This document shows, piece by piece, positions 36,741 to 46,140 of a stretch of DNA of 64,000 bases. Positions within the stretch are counted from its first letter, which is position 1. Every line of letters begins with the position of its first letter. The stretch comes from Vibrio sp. LaRot3 (lineage in GTDB: Bacteria > Pseudomonadota > Gammaproteobacteria > Enterobacterales > Vibrionaceae): contig NZ_JAPPTI010000001.1 in assembly GCF_027587025.1 (NCBI RefSeq), forward strand, positions 930,001 through 994,000. The letters run 5' to 3'. The notes under the pieces were generated by a model, which did not search any database, had not been told where the DNA came from, and saw nothing but the letters and a program-made list of their open reading frames with translations. A program made the position numbers and the translations under genes.

Positions 36741-37357
36741 TTTGCTAGTTTAAACTCCAATCTTACGGTTTGTCCTACTTGAGCAAGCGAACTACCATCA
36801 ACGACTTTAGGCTGATATTTCCACTTTCTTAACGCACGCATAGCTTCTTTTTCAAACATACGCTTAGGATTAGCATCAAGAACTTCAATGTCTGTTGGTC
36901 GGCCTGTTGGGTCAATCGTGAACTTCAACACCACGTAACCTTCGGCACCACGTTTAAGCGCTTTAGCAGGATAACGTGGCTCAACACGATACAAAGGCAT
37001 CGCTTGTTGGTTAACACCAAAATCACCGAATGTAGGAGCACTGATCGCTAAACCATCTATCGCGGTATTCAGGCCTAAAGTAGGCTGCATTGCCATTGGC
37101 GATACTTGGCTTACTTGAGTTCTTGCTTGCGAAACCGGTTGTTGCTCTGGCACTTCTGGGGCTTTTGGCTGCTCAGGTACGGTGCGTTGCCTACGCTGAA
37201 CTTCCTGTTCATTTTCAACCATCACCATATTAAAACTCAGCGATTCGCTCTGCTCTGGGGCACGTCGATGGCCGTTATCGACCATCCACGCCATAAAGGT
37301 GAATAGCATCAGAGCAAATGATGCTGCGATAGGTAATGAGATTAGTAACCTTCTCAC
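36737..37357 (-). CDS. tonB2: TonB2-type energy transducer
   Basis: 206 residues, the short TonB type. N-terminal signal anchor (about 1 to 27), a short Pro/Glu/Gln-rich linker (PEQPKAPEVPEQQP), and a C-terminal TonB domain from about 120 (EPRYPAKALKRGAEGYVVLKFTI, then ALRKWKYQP). It spans the periplasm to open outer-membrane receptors using the proton-motive force captured by ExbB/ExbD. Gene order (TPR, tonB, exbD, exbB, ttpC, DUF3450) is that of the Vibrio TonB2 system, and the neighbouring siderophore receptor fits. Overlaps exbD by 1 nt. Confidence 0.9.
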   Translation of the reverse strand: MRRLLISLPIAASFALMLFTFMAWMVDNGHRRAPEQSESLSFNMVMVENEQEVQRRQRTVPEQPKAPEVPEQQPVSQARTQVSQVSPMAMQPTLGLNTAIDGLAISAPTFGDFGVNQQAMPLYRVEPRYPAKALKRGAEGYVVLKFTIDPTGRPTDIEVLDANPKRMFEKEAMRALRKWKYQPKVVDGSSLAQVGQTVRLEFKLAK

Positions 37358-37761
37358 TACTGCTTCTCCGCTGCTAACGCGATGTTTTTAACCCCCGCAC
37401 CTTTCGCGGCATCCATCACTTTTACAACCGTGCCACTGTACGCGTGCTCATCCGCTTGAATGACCAACGAAGCATCTGGCTTATCTAACAACAGATGTTC
37501 CAGTGTCGCTTGAACGCGTTCTACATCAACAATACGTTTGTCGATATATATGTCGTTGGCTGACGTTACTGCAACAAAAATGCCTGCATCTTTTTGGCTG
37601 ACGACATTTGAAGCTTGTGGGCGATTAACCTCTACCCCTGATTCTCTAACAAATGAACTGGTCACAATAAAGAAAATCAGCATGATAAATACGATATCAA
37701 GCATCGACGTGAGGTCGATTTGAGCCTCATCTTGATTATGTTGGCGTCTACCGAGTCTCAT
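37357..37761 (-). CDS. exbD2: ExbD2 biopolymer transporter
   Basis: 134 residues. A single N-terminal membrane helix carries the conserved proton-pathway aspartate (LTSMLDIVFIMLIFFIVTSSF), followed by a periplasmic domain. It forms the ExbB5-ExbD2-type proton channel that drives TonB. Preceded by exbB with a 4-nt overlap and followed by tonB2 with a 1-nt overlap, so translation is coupled. Confidence 0.92.
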   Translation of the reverse strand: MRLGRRQHNQDEAQIDLTSMLDIVFIMLIFFIVTSSFVRESGVEVNRPQASNVVSQKDAGIFVAVTSANDIYIDKRIVDVERVQATLEHLLLDKPDASLVIQADEHAYSGTVVKVMDAAKGAGVKNIALAAEKQ

Positions 37762-38321
37762 CGCTGACTCCTTAAAGATTTCTCTAATTTAATTTCTCTG
37801 ATTTGACACGCTTTAGCCAAACGAGCATGAACGAACATTCCCGCCAGCGCGGCAACCATCCCTGCCATGGTCGGCAAAGTTGCGAGTGATATACCTGAAG
37901 CCATTAGCTTTGGATTACTACTGCCTTGGTTTGCCATAACATCAAACACTGAGATCATACCGGTAACAGTGCCGAGCAGACCAAGCATTGGACAGATCGC
38001 AATCAACACTTTGATGAAGTTTAAGTTCTGATACAGCGCCATATGCGCTTGGGCAATCCAACCATCGCGGATTGACAGTGCATACCAAGAATGTTGCTCT
38101 TTGCGCTGATGCCATTTTTGAATCCACTGCAAACGCATCTTTGGATATTCAATGGTTAAGAACAGCACGCGCTCAATAATCAATAACCAACAAACCAAAA
38201 CCACAGCACCGAGCCACCAAAGTATTTGGCCTCCCTGCTCCATGAAACTTTGTAGCGAGAGAAGCCAATCACTGGTTTGCAATGCGCTAGGCAACCAAGA
38301 GATTGAAAAAAGGGCTTCCAT
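37758..38321 (-). CDS. exbB2: ExbB2 proton channel subunit
   Basis: 187 residues of the MotA/TolQ/ExbB family. Three membrane helices: about 31 to 52, 103 to 127 and 145 to 168. The conserved block LIAICPMLGLLGTVTGMISVFDVM and the SGISLATLPTMAGMVAA segment (channel-lining Thr) are present. Overlaps exbD2 by 4 nt and ttpC by 1 nt. Works with ExbD2 and TonB2 in the inner membrane. Confidence 0.92.
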   Translation of the reverse strand: MEALFSISWLPSALQTSDWLLSLQSFMEQGGQILWWLGAVVLVCWLLIIERVLFLTIEYPKMRLQWIQKWHQRKEQHSWYALSIRDGWIAQAHMALYQNLNFIKVLIAICPMLGLLGTVTGMISVFDVMANQGSSNPKLMASGISLATLPTMAGMVAALAGMFVHARLAKACQIREIKLEKSLRSQR

Positions 38322-39682
38322 TACGCAGCGTTCTCCACTGGCTCGTTTTGTTTAGGTTGCGTCGCTTTCTCTGCTTGCTCCGCGACCAAACCGATACCTT
38401 GTTTCTCAAGAATATTGCGAATACCTTCCGCTTGAGAACTTAGGATGTTATGTGCAAGTAATAGAGGCATCGCTGCGATCAAACCAAGTACCGTGGTCAC
38501 CAGCGCCATTGAAATACCACCCGCCATCACTTTAGGGTCGCCATTACCGAACTGAGTAATCACTTGGAAGGTTTCAATCATACCTGTCACCGTACCTAGA
38601 AGACCAAGCATTGGCGCAAGAGCCGCGAGTAGTTTCAGCATAGACAAACCTTTCTCAAGGCTAGTTTGCTCATCAACTACCGCTTCTAATAAGCGAAGTT
38701 CAAGCGCTTCAACGGTACGATTTTGTTCTTTGTCGTAAACAGCAAGAACGCGACCAAGTGGGTTGTCGCCAGGCTCAGTTGGATTTTTAAGCTGAGCACG
38801 AATCTTCTGACGAGCAACAGATAGGCTTACACCACGAACTAACGCAATAATCACACCAATTGCCAACAGGCCTAGAATGATTTTACCAACCACACCGCCC
38901 GCTTGCAGACGGTCAGAGAAGCTTGGAGATAAAGCTAACTGTTCAAGCATTACACCGCGAGATGGGTCAAGAACAATATTTGCAACCTCACCATTCGCCA
39001 GCGCAGAGACCGACGCTAATGTTGGACCATTTTCTGGCAGTTTAATGAATGATTTCGCTTCACCGCGTGCGCCATTCCAAGATAGGTAGCCTTGTTCACC
39101 TACTAAACCAAGCGCACCCAAACGAGCAGCTTCAACTTGCTGTGTTTTGCCTTCACCGTCAATGTATGCCACCGGCGTTATCGCGATTTCGCCACTTGCT
39201 TTGATCTGCTGATCCATCGCTTTCCAAAGTGCAGTTAACTGCGGCATTGAAGGCAATGTCGTTGCAGCGATAACATCATCAATTTGTTGGTTGTATGATT
39301 GAGCATCGGCGCCTGTTACTGAGCGACCCAGTTCACTTTGCAGCTCTTTCGCGTTTTGACGAACCACGCCAAATACTTCACCGAGACTTCCCGTTTCGAG
39401 TCGTAACTGCTCTTCAAGGCGCGCAAGCACATCTTCGTTTTCACTAAACTTGGCGGCTAACTCATCATTTTGCGCTTGAAGCTTATTACGTTTCGCGACT
39501 AATTGAGCTTTCAGCGTTTTAAGCTCTTGTTCAGTGGCTTTGAAACCCGCTTCACGAGTTCGGTTATGTTGCGCTTGTTGGTTGTTTTCTACTTTGGCTT
39601 GCTTCACCAACTCAGTCGTTGCAAAGCTAGAGAACGAAACAGAAGCCATCATCAGTGCCGAAGCGATCAATTTAAGTTTCAT
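38321..39682 (-). CDS. ttpC: TtpC, ExbB-like TonB2 accessory protein
   Basis: 453 residues. Signal peptide (about 1 to 21, MKLKLIASALMMASVSFSSFA), a long periplasmic coiled-coil region (about 25 to 130), a beta-rich linker, a membrane helix near 260 to 280, and a C-terminal MotA/TolQ/ExbB domain (LLAALAPMLGLLGTVTGMIETFQVI, then GGISMALVTTVLGLIAAMPL). This architecture is TtpC, required for TonB2-dependent iron uptake in vibrios. Overlaps exbB2 by 1 nt; 1-nt gap from the DUF3450 gene. Confidence 0.9.
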   Translation of the reverse strand: MKLKLIASALMMASVSFSSFATTELVKQAKVENNQQAQHNRTREAGFKATEQELKTLKAQLVAKRNKLQAQNDELAAKFSENEDVLARLEEQLRLETGSLGEVFGVVRQNAKELQSELGRSVTGADAQSYNQQIDDVIAATTLPSMPQLTALWKAMDQQIKASGEIAITPVAYIDGEGKTQQVEAARLGALGLVGEQGYLSWNGARGEAKSFIKLPENGPTLASVSALANGEVANIVLDPSRGVMLEQLALSPSFSDRLQAGGVVGKIILGLLAIGVIIALVRGVSLSVARQKIRAQLKNPTEPGDNPLGRVLAVYDKEQNRTVEALELRLLEAVVDEQTSLEKGLSMLKLLAALAPMLGLLGTVTGMIETFQVITQFGNGDPKVMAGGISMALVTTVLGLIAAMPLLLAHNILSSQAEGIRNILEKQGIGLVAEQAEKATQPKQNEPVENAA

Positions 39683-39683
39683 A

Positions 39684-40448
39684 TTATTTCGCCTCCGCTT
39701 TAATCAGTGATACAGGAAGAGTAATGAGACTTGGTGCAACTTGGTTAGACGCAATAGCGTAAGCTTTATCAAGCTCAGATTTTTGCGACGAGTCAACCGA
39801 CTGCCAGTCGCTGGTAGAACGTTGCCAAGCCCAGTAGTGGTTGCCGTTTAAGCTACGCGCAACCAATGCAACGCGACCAAGATGAAGAATATCAGCTTCT
39901 CGAGCTTCACCATCTGTAGTAATTTGACCTTGATAAACGCCCAGCTTAGTTCCGTAGTCGAGCTCAATCTGGTAAGCCTCTAAAATTCGACGGTACTTTT
40001 CAGCGTCACTCACATCGGCACGAGTCATCAAGCTTTCTAACTTCGCAATACGTTCTTCACGTTGCTGCTTTTTGATTGGCGTGTCGTTGGCAACGATGGT
40101 CTTTAACCCGTCAACCATCTGATACATCAGTGGTACAACACCTTGACGCGTTAACTTAATATCTTTGATCTGAGCGTCGATACTCGACACTTCTTGCTGT
40201 TGGTTCTCTATAAGCGCCGTAAGGTGAGATTGGTAAACTTCAAGATTTTTCACTTCTTCCTGAAGTTGTTCGATTTCTGCGCTTAAAGATAGAGTGTTGT
40301 CAGCGCTTTTATCAATACGCTTTTGACTTGCCACTGACGCCGAGTTGGTCTTGCTTTGAATAGCTTGAGCATTGTCTAAGCTTGAAGCGTGTACCGGAGC
40401 AATCGCCGCCGCTACAATTAGAGCTAAACTGGATTTTATTAGGTTCAT
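39684..40448 (-). CDS. DUF3450 periplasmic coiled-coil protein, first gene of the TonB2 operon
   Basis: 254 residues from the ATG at 40448; a TTG at 40460 in the same frame is less likely. Signal peptide MNLIKSSLALIVAAAIAPVHA, then a long coiled coil (about 45 to 120: LSAEIEQLQEEVKNLEVYQS) and a DUF3450 C-terminal domain (GVVPLMYQMVDGL, LDYGTKLGVYQG). It corresponds in position to VC1548, which precedes ttpC in Vibrio cholerae. The Fur box about 90 nt upstream implies iron repression of the whole operon. Confidence 0.85.
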   Translation of the reverse strand: MNLIKSSLALIVAAAIAPVHASSLDNAQAIQSKTNSASVASQKRIDKSADNTLSLSAEIEQLQEEVKNLEVYQSHLTALIENQQQEVSSIDAQIKDIKLTRQGVVPLMYQMVDGLKTIVANDTPIKKQQREERIAKLESLMTRADVSDAEKYRRILEAYQIELDYGTKLGVYQGQITTDGEAREADILHLGRVALVARSLNGNHYWAWQRSTSDWQSVDSSQKSELDKAYAIASNQVAPSLITLPVSLIKAEAK

Positions 40449-40536
40449 AGTCGTAATCAATTACATCAACTAACCTCGCCTAAAAACAATTGATTTAGGC
40501 CAGATTGAGGTTCAAAAAATTCCCAAAGAGCGAGTT

Positions 40537-40555
40537 GATAAATATTCTCGTTATC
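40537..40555 (-). promoter_or_regulatory. Fur box of the TonB2 operon
   Basis: GATAAATATTCTCGTTATC matches the 19-bp Fur consensus at 14 positions by eye and extends to a perfect 8-bp inverted repeat (GTTGATAA / TTATCAAC, 40534-40557). It lies about 90 nt before the first gene of the operon. Confidence 0.8.
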
Positions 40556-40601
40556 AACAAGCTGGTAATAGTAGCGATTTTTGCAAGTTTTGCCAACGAG
40601 T

Positions 40602-40629
40602 AAAGGGGGAAGGTCTCCCTTCCCCCTTT
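40602..40629. terminator. Terminator hairpin between the receptor gene and the TonB2 operon
   Basis: AAAGGGGGAAGG (40602-40613) pairs with CCTTCCCCCTTT (40618-40629). The strong T-run is on the + strand; on the - strand, where the receptor gene ends 19 nt before it, the T-run is short. It still separates the two - strand units. Confidence 0.75.
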
Positions 40630-40647
40630 TTATTTTTGCGACTTATC

Positions 40648-42762
40648 TTAATATTTTACTTGAAGTGTCGCCATGTAGTTACGGCCTTCACCAACAACTA
40701 CACCTTTCGTGCTGCCACCTTCAAGGTAGTCGGTATCAAATAAGTTCTCTACATTAAAGCGTGCGATAAACTCAAGGTTCTCATCATACTTCAGTGTATG
40801 CGACACACCTAGGTCAACACGAGTGTATGCATCTTTCTTGAACTCGTTTGAATCTTCAGCCCAACGGTCACCCACGTGGTAGACACCTAGGTTTACGTCA
40901 GTACCATTGTTAAATGAGTACGTAGACCAGATGCTTGCAGTAAACTCAGCAACATCTGCTGGTGTTTTACCTTCTAGTTCTGGGTCATTGTTAAACTCAG
41001 CATCTAGCAACATTGTTGATGCGCTTACAGAGAACGATTCTGTCACGTAACCCGTTGCAGAAAGCTCTGCACCAGTGTGAACCTGCTCACCCACCTGTGT
41101 AGTGCGTGTCTGGCTTGAACCTAGGTCTTCCGTGATTTGCATGTTTGACTGAGTGATATGGAATAGCGCGCCAGACACAAACAAACGGTCATCAAACAGT
41201 TCCCATTTAGAACCTAGCTCGTATAACGTGCCTTTCTTAGGATCTTGTGATTGGCCAAAGTTTTCATCATTGCTATCGCTAATGTCTGCAACCGGTTCGA
41301 AACTCTCAGAGTAAGTCAGGTAAATAGAACCGTTTTCTACTGGAGAGTAAATCAGACCAAGCTTAGGCAGTACATTGTTGTAGCTTGCTTCTACATTCTT
41401 GCTAGACGTCGTTTTATCGTAAGCAAAACGTACACCCGCTAACGCTTGCCATTGGTCGTTAAACGTTACGAGATCTTGTACATAGATACCGTAGTGCTTT
41501 TCTTTAGAATGAGATAGAGAGTCGTCATTACTGTAATGCAGACCATCTGGCTTAGAGAAACCACCGTCACATTCAGGACGTGCATCACCTTGGTTAGCAC
41601 TTTGACATGCGTAAGTTGAAGAGAACAACTGCTTGTAATCGTAATGTAGGCCATTTGCACCAACAAGAAGACGGTGGTTAACACCTAGCGCATCGAAATC
41701 ACCTGTGAAATCTACATATGCAGTGTCGAATGTCCACTCATCGTGACGGTCATAAGCGCGGTAGCCATAGCCAACCGTTGCGCCATTGCTGTCTTTAACT
41801 TTATCAAGAACGTTATCTGATTCAGTACGTTGACGTTCGTAGAACTGACGGCTAATACCCGATTTAACAGACCATGAGTCGTTCAGTGATGCACTAACTG
41901 CAACACCGTAGTTAGTAATGTCATTGTCTGTCATCGCGAATTTCTGATCATTTACGATTGAAGGATCAATCACCTGACCTGTCGCGGTATCAATCTTAGA
42001 ACCGTTGTCTAGATCACCTTGCTCTTGAGTACGGTCGTAATGGAAAGAAAGCATGACATCTTCATTGATATCGTAATCAACAAATAGACCACCTACGAAA
42101 CGTTCAGTCTGAACATCAGTGCCATCAAAACGCGTACGCCATGAATCTTGATCTTCTTGAGATAGTACAACGCGAGCACGCAGTGACTCGTCTTCGTTCA
42201 ACGCGCCACTTACATCAACCATAGTACGCGTGTAGTTGTTAGAGCCGATATCTTGGCTAACATTTACTTGCGTCTCGTAAGTTGGCTTCTTAGAAATCAT
42301 GTTAACTAAGCCACCCGGCGTTGACTCGCCGTATAGAAGGCCAGCAGGACCTTTTAGCACTTCAACACGCTCTAGTAGCTCAATTGGTTGACGGTAATGA
42401 GACCAGTGTTGAGCACCGTCACGTAGGTAACTTGAACCGCTGTCTAGTTCGAAACCACGTAGGTTGAAACGCTCGCGGTTAGTAGATTTAGAACCTGCAG
42501 TAATTGATGCATCGTTCTTTAGGACTTCACCAAGAGTGCTAGCACGCTGTTCGTCAATTAACTGTTCACCAATAACAGCAACTTGTCCCGGAGTTTCTAG
42601 TTGAGTCGCCTCCATACGCATTGCAGTTGAGTTGCTCTCTGCTTTGTAACCGTATTCGCGACCTTCCACGACCATGTGTTCATCTGTTGCTGTGCTATCA
42701 GCCATTACTGGTGTTGCGATGATCGCACCAATTACCAGCGCCAACGGACTCTTAGTAAACAT
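40648..42762 (-). CDS. TonB-dependent siderophore receptor
   Basis: 704 residues from the ATG at 42762, which has GGAG upstream; an in-frame ATG at 42795 lacks a ribosome site. Signal peptide MFTKSPLALVIGAIIATPVMA, plug domain (about 35 to 160: TPGQVAVIGEQLIDEQRASTLGEVLKNDASI, LRGFELDS, ERVEVLKGPAGLLYGESTPGGLVNMISKKP), then the 22-stranded barrel ending in YMATLQVKY with the terminal aromatic. The type is the FhuA/FhuE/ferrioxamine-like hydroxamate receptor family; the exact siderophore cannot be told. A Fur box lies about 67 nt upstream, and the TonB2 operon follows on the same strand. Confidence 0.9.
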   Translation of the reverse strand: MFTKSPLALVIGAIIATPVMADSTATDEHMVVEGREYGYKAESNSTAMRMEATQLETPGQVAVIGEQLIDEQRASTLGEVLKNDASITAGSKSTNRERFNLRGFELDSGSSYLRDGAQHWSHYRQPIELLERVEVLKGPAGLLYGESTPGGLVNMISKKPTYETQVNVSQDIGSNNYTRTMVDVSGALNEDESLRARVVLSQEDQDSWRTRFDGTDVQTERFVGGLFVDYDINEDVMLSFHYDRTQEQGDLDNGSKIDTATGQVIDPSIVNDQKFAMTDNDITNYGVAVSASLNDSWSVKSGISRQFYERQRTESDNVLDKVKDSNGATVGYGYRAYDRHDEWTFDTAYVDFTGDFDALGVNHRLLVGANGLHYDYKQLFSSTYACQSANQGDARPECDGGFSKPDGLHYSNDDSLSHSKEKHYGIYVQDLVTFNDQWQALAGVRFAYDKTTSSKNVEASYNNVLPKLGLIYSPVENGSIYLTYSESFEPVADISDSNDENFGQSQDPKKGTLYELGSKWELFDDRLFVSGALFHITQSNMQITEDLGSSQTRTTQVGEQVHTGAELSATGYVTESFSVSASTMLLDAEFNNDPELEGKTPADVAEFTASIWSTYSFNNGTDVNLGVYHVGDRWAEDSNEFKKDAYTRVDLGVSHTLKYDENLEFIARFNVENLFDTDYLEGGSTKGVVVGEGRNYMATLQVKY

Positions 42763-42829
42763 AATTATCTCCAATTTACGAGCAGGCAGAACCACTAATC
42801 TGCCTTCAAATTCTGCGCGGTAATATAAG

Positions 42830-42848
42830 TGATAATTACTATCATTAG
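42830..42848 (-). promoter_or_regulatory. Fur box of the siderophore receptor gene
   Basis: TGATAATTACTATCATTA is a near-perfect Fur palindrome (TGATA...TATCA arms), placed where it would overlap the receptor promoter. Confidence 0.8.
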
Positions 42849-42887
42849 CATTGAATTTACATTCTTTGCATTCGTAAACAAAAATGT

Positions 42888-42914
42888 AAAAAAGCGCGGA
42901 AATTCCGCGCTTTT
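42888..42914 (-). terminator. Intrinsic terminator of rlmF
   Basis: AAAAGCGCGG (42890-42899) pairs with CCGCGCTTTT (42905-42914) around a 5-nt loop. On the - strand it is followed by six T, 17 nt after the rlmF stop. Confidence 0.88.
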
Positions 42915-42930
42915 CACTGTGATTCTCGGG

Positions 42931-43989
42931 TTAAGCTAACCAAGCTAGCCTTTGTTGTTCATCATGGAATGTCCAAGCAACAAACCGACTGATTTTTTGT
43001 CCTTGGCTCATCTCAACAATGTTGACCTCTTTCGCACCGGCTTTCTCTAAGTTCTTACGCAGCCAGCGAACATTCTCTTTTTTCGAGATAAGCGTACTAA
43101 ACCATAATACTTGTTTAGCAAAGTCGCGGCTTTCAAAAGCCATATTTTTCACAAACGCCGCCTCTCCTCCCGGACACCACAACTCAGCCTTTTGGCCACC
43201 AAAATTAAGCAGTGGCTTATCGCCTTTACTCTTCATGTTTTGGTTCAATGATTGTGATGGACCAGAACCACGCTGTTTTTTGTTTCGCTGCAGATTCGCT
43301 TGTTTCTTAACGCAACCCTGCTCTGCTTCCTCTAAAGACTTATGGAAAGGTGGATTACAAGTAGTGACATGGTAACGTTCACCTTGCTGAATAATCCCTT
43401 TGAACAAGTAACGGCTATTACTTTGTAAGCGACACTCAATATCGCCTTTTAACACGGCGTTATTAGTCGCAATTAAGTTTGAGCTGTTCACAGAAACTTG
43501 GTCAATATCACTGCCAACACATTCCCATCCATATTGTGTTGTGGCGACAATCGGATAAATGCAGTTGGCACCAACACCGACATCCAGCATTCTCACCTTA
43601 GTGTCTGAAGATACTTGTTTGTACAGCATCTCAGCTAAGCGATGAATGTAGTCTGCTCGCCCAGGAATTGGGGGGCAAAGGTAACCTTGCGGTATATCCC
43701 ATTGTTCAACGCCATAGTGCTCTGCAAGCAATGCCTTGTTAAGCAGTTTTACCGCAATGGGATCGTCGAAACGAATACTGTCCCCTTTTGGCGTTTTAAC
43801 AAGGTGTGATTTTAGCTCGGGTAACGCTTTCACTAATCGAACAAAGTCATAACGACCCGTGTGCAAATTGCGCTTATGTAAACCCGCCTTACCTGCGATT
43901 TTATTCACCACCATGGTCGTGGGTGTCGCCTTTGCTTTATTGGCTTGGTTGGTTTTATTTCGATTTGGCTTATTTTTTGACTGAGTCAT
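42931..43989 (-). CDS. rlmF: 23S rRNA (adenine-1618-N6)-methyltransferase RlmF
   Basis: 352 residues. A basic, low-complexity N-terminus (about 1 to 35, rich in Lys/Asn/Thr) is followed by the RlmF core: [24 protein letters not shown], the SAM-binding [14 protein letters not shown] (about 140 to 153) and catalytic NPPF (about 209). It methylates A1618 of 23S rRNA with SAM. The Lys/Arg-rich extension (near residues 225 to 250, [10 protein letters not shown]) fits RNA binding. Downstream of a YgjP-type gene by 7 nt, so probably co-transcribed. Confidence 0.93.
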   Translation of the reverse strand: MTQSKNKPNRNKTNQANKAKATPTTMVVNKIAGKAGLHKRNLHTGRYDFVRLVKALPELKSHLVKTPKGDSIRFDDPIAVKLLNKALLAEHYGVEQWDIPQGYLCPPIPGRADYIHRLAEMLYKQVSSDTKVRMLDVGVGANCIYPIVATTQYGWECVGSDIDQVSVNSSNLIATNNAVLKGDIECRLQSNSRYLFKGIIQQGERYHVTTCNPPFHKSLEEAEQGCVKKQANLQRNKKQRGSGPSQSLNQNMKSKGDKPLLNFGGQKAELWCPGGEAAFVKNMAFESRDFAKQVLWFSTLISKKENVRWLRKNLEKAGAKEVNIVEMSQGQKISRFVAWTFHDEQQRLAWLA

Positions 43990-43996
43990 AAGTGAA

Positions 43997-44494
43997 TTAT
44001 TGTTTTGTTTCTCGGTAAATCATAAATAGTCGCGCATCAAGCTCTAACTGATGATAATCAGGCTCCATATAACGACAAAGCTGATAAAAAGCCTTGTTGT
44101 GCTCTTTCTCTTTTAAGTGTGCCAGTTCATGTACCACCAGCATTCTCAACAAAGGTTCGGGCGCTTGTTTAAACATGCTAGCAATGCGAATCTCATTCTT
44201 CGATTTGATCTTCTTGCCATGCACTTTGCTCGAATAGGTGTGTAATCCAAGCGCGTTGTTGATGAGGTGTATTTTGCTATCCCAGACCACTTTACTTAAT
44301 GGTGCGGTCTTCTTCATATACTGGTTCTTAATCGCCATCGTATATTCATACAACGCTTTTTCACTTTGGATTGGATGTTGCTGCGGATAACGACGCTCAA
44401 ACCAACGGCAAAAAGTGCCCGCTTGGAGCATTTGATCAACAGGGGTCAGAATATGGTCGGGGTAACCTTGCAGGTAGCGCAGCAATGTGTTCAT
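43997..44494 (-). CDS. YgjP-like metallopeptidase-domain protein
   Basis: 165 residues, DUF45/YgjP family. The zinc-metallopeptidase motif HELAH sits at 122 to 126, with a downstream His at 132 (KEKEHNKAF) as the third likely ligand. Other conserved features: the [19 protein letters not shown] block, and the C-terminal [11 protein letters not shown]. The biochemical role of this family is not settled; nucleotide phosphohydrolase and peptidase activities have been proposed. It is first of a probable two-gene unit with rlmF. Confidence 0.78.
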   Translation of the reverse strand: MNTLLRYLQGYPDHILTPVDQMLQAGTFCRWFERRYPQQHPIQSEKALYEYTMAIKNQYMKKTAPLSKVVWDSKIHLINNALGLHTYSSKVHGKKIKSKNEIRIASMFKQAPEPLLRMLVVHELAHLKEKEHNKAFYQLCRYMEPDYHQLELDARLFMIYRETKQ

Positions 44495-44635
44495 TATCGA
44501 GCGTATGGGAAGTGTTTAAAGGCCGCTAAGTTTACCTTATCTTCGCTCGGTATTCATTAGCTATCATCAGCTAGGGATTATCAGTGGTTTGTTATATACT
44601 CTGCGCCCAATTCAGCCGCAGTAAGAGAAATATCG

Positions 44636-44863
44636 ATGAAACGTTTGGTTCTGTACGTAAAAGATAAATGCCCACACTGTAAAGACGCACAGCGCTACCT
44701 TGATTCAAAAGGCTACAAATACCGATTAACCAATGCAAAAATGCAGCGCGGCCGAAAAGAGCTCGATGCTATTGGTGCTCGCTCACTGCCAATATTAAAG
44801 ATTGGCGACCGCTATATGATTGGTTGGAACGCGAGTAACTTTGAGAAGATGTACAATAGCTAA
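44636..44863 (+). CDS. Glutaredoxin-like protein
   Basis: 75 residues, a complete thioredoxin-fold glutaredoxin. Redox motif CPHC at residues 12 to 15, cis-Pro in SLPILKIGD (about 50) and the C-terminal GWNASNFEKM helix. The usual CPYC/CPFC tyrosine is His here. It likely reduces disulfides or glutathionylated proteins in the cytoplasm with glutathione. Monocistronic, with a terminator after it. Divergent from the YgjP-like gene. Confidence 0.85.
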   Translation: MKRLVLYVKDKCPHCKDAQRYLDSKGYKYRLTNAKMQRGRKELDAIGARSLPILKIGDRYMIGWNASNFEKMYNS

Positions 44864-44916
44864 CCAAACTATTTCGCCTTCCAGTTAGATTTACATTAAA
44901 GGTGAAGTTTTAATCA

Positions 44917-44943
44917 AATAGGGAGAGCCAAGCTCTCCCTATT
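44917..44943. terminator. Bidirectional terminator between glutaredoxin and arginase genes
   Basis: AATAGGGAGAGC (44917-44928) pairs with GCTCTCCCTATT (44932-44943) around CAA. It serves the convergent genes on both strands, although T-runs are short. Confidence 0.75.
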
Positions 44944-44969
44944 GCGTTAAAGATGCCAAGCATCACTCA

Positions 44970-45893
44970 CTACATGGTGAAGCCCCACACTGCGTCGATA
45001 AGCTTGATCATCAGCTCCTTGCTCACTTCATCATTGTCTAACTCAGGCAGATACTCGACAAAATCGATCCCGACGAATTTCTCATGACGAGATAAGCCAT
45101 GAACTAAATGCAGCGCTTCACGAGCAGAGAGACCACCAACATTTGGTGTGCCGCAGGCTCTAAACTGCGTTCCATCTAGAGCATCATAATCAAACGATAC
45201 ATAAACCGCGTCATATCGCTCATCAACAATGGAAACTAACTGCTCTAAAACGCCGTTGATACCTATACGTTCAATGGTATTCATATCGAAGTTGACCATT
45301 TGATGTTTCGTCATCAGCTCATGCTCGTTTGGCATTAGATCTCGCACACCAACGTAATACACATCGGTGGGATTTAGCACCAATTCTGGTTTCACTTGCC
45401 AACCATTATGCGGGTACTTATCCATTAGTAGCGCAAGTGGTTTACCATGCAAGTTACTTGCTAGGCTGTCATTGCAATCGGCATGGGCATCAACCCATAT
45501 AACGGCGACACGCTTACCTTGTTGGCGTTGAAAGTAGTCCAGTGTCGCTTGCACTGTACCTATCGCGATAGAGTGGTCGCCTCCAATCGTTACCGGAGTG
45601 CGACCAGCCTGATAACTTTGCAATACTTGGGCATGCAACATCGATGAATACTCAGCTAACGCTTGCTCTTTATCTCGGCGAGCGATCAAGGCGTTAACGG
45701 GCTCACTGGCATTAATATCACCTCGATCGATGATATCTGCCTGCCATCGAGTGGTTCTCACCTCAAGCCAGTCTGAAAGGCCTATCCAAGAGGTCTCGTT
45801 TAATCGTCGCAATCCATCAACCGTGTTTTGCTCTGTTGCAAAAATTCCCAGCTGATTAAATGGTGCGCCGATTAAATCAAAGCCTCTTTTCAT
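44970..45893 (-). CDS. Arginase-family ureohydrolase, probable arginase
   Basis: 307 residues. All binuclear-manganese ligands of the family are visible: GGDHS (104 to 108, His 107), DAHAD (135 to 139) and SFDYD (233 to 237). The flanking NLHGKPLALL and GTPNVGGLSAREALHLVH are closer to arginase (rocF type) than to agmatinase or formimidoylglutamase, so L-arginine to ornithine plus urea is the likeliest reaction. SFDYDALDG replaces the more usual SFDVDGLDP. AAGAGGAAT precedes the ATG. It is monocistronic; no urease or ornithine gene adjoins. Confidence 0.82.
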   Translation of the reverse strand: MKRGFDLIGAPFNQLGIFATEQNTVDGLRRLNETSWIGLSDWLEVRTTRWQADIIDRGDINASEPVNALIARRDKEQALAEYSSMLHAQVLQSYQAGRTPVTIGGDHSIAIGTVQATLDYFQRQQGKRVAVIWVDAHADCNDSLASNLHGKPLALLMDKYPHNGWQVKPELVLNPTDVYYVGVRDLMPNEHELMTKHQMVNFDMNTIERIGINGVLEQLVSIVDERYDAVYVSFDYDALDGTQFRACGTPNVGGLSAREALHLVHGLSRHEKFVGIDFVEYLPELDNDEVSKELMIKLIDAVWGFTM

Positions 45894-45920
45894 AGATAAT
45901 TCCTCTTTAGTTAATTAAAT

Positions 45921-45933
45921 TGAGTTCCACTCA
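45921..45933. promoter_or_regulatory. Interrupted palindrome near the arginase start
   Basis: TGAGT (45921-45925), TCC, ACTCA (45929-45933), 28 nt upstream of the arginase ATG. It may be an operator, but could be chance; it does not match the ArgR consensus. Confidence 0.2.
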
Positions 45934-46079
45934 GTAATATCCCTAAAGCCCGAAACTCACTAGACGGCTGTGGCCTTTTAGCGACAGACATCTAGTTAAT
46001 ATCTACCAGTTGACAGGTGATGGCTAATTTGAAACGCCACTCTTGCAATGCAATACCTAAATTTATTGCGCCCAATAGC

Positions 46080-46114
46080 AAAAAATCGCTATAAGCAAAG
46101 GCTCATAGCGATTT
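46080..46114 (-). terminator. Intrinsic terminator of the PTS IIB gene
   Basis: AAATCGCTAT (46083-46092) pairs with ATAGCGATTT (46105-46114), 12-nt loop. On the - strand a run of six T follows. It lies 26 nt past the gene's stop. Confidence 0.8.
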
Positions 46115-46140
46115 AGGTTCCATCGATTACTTAAGGACAA

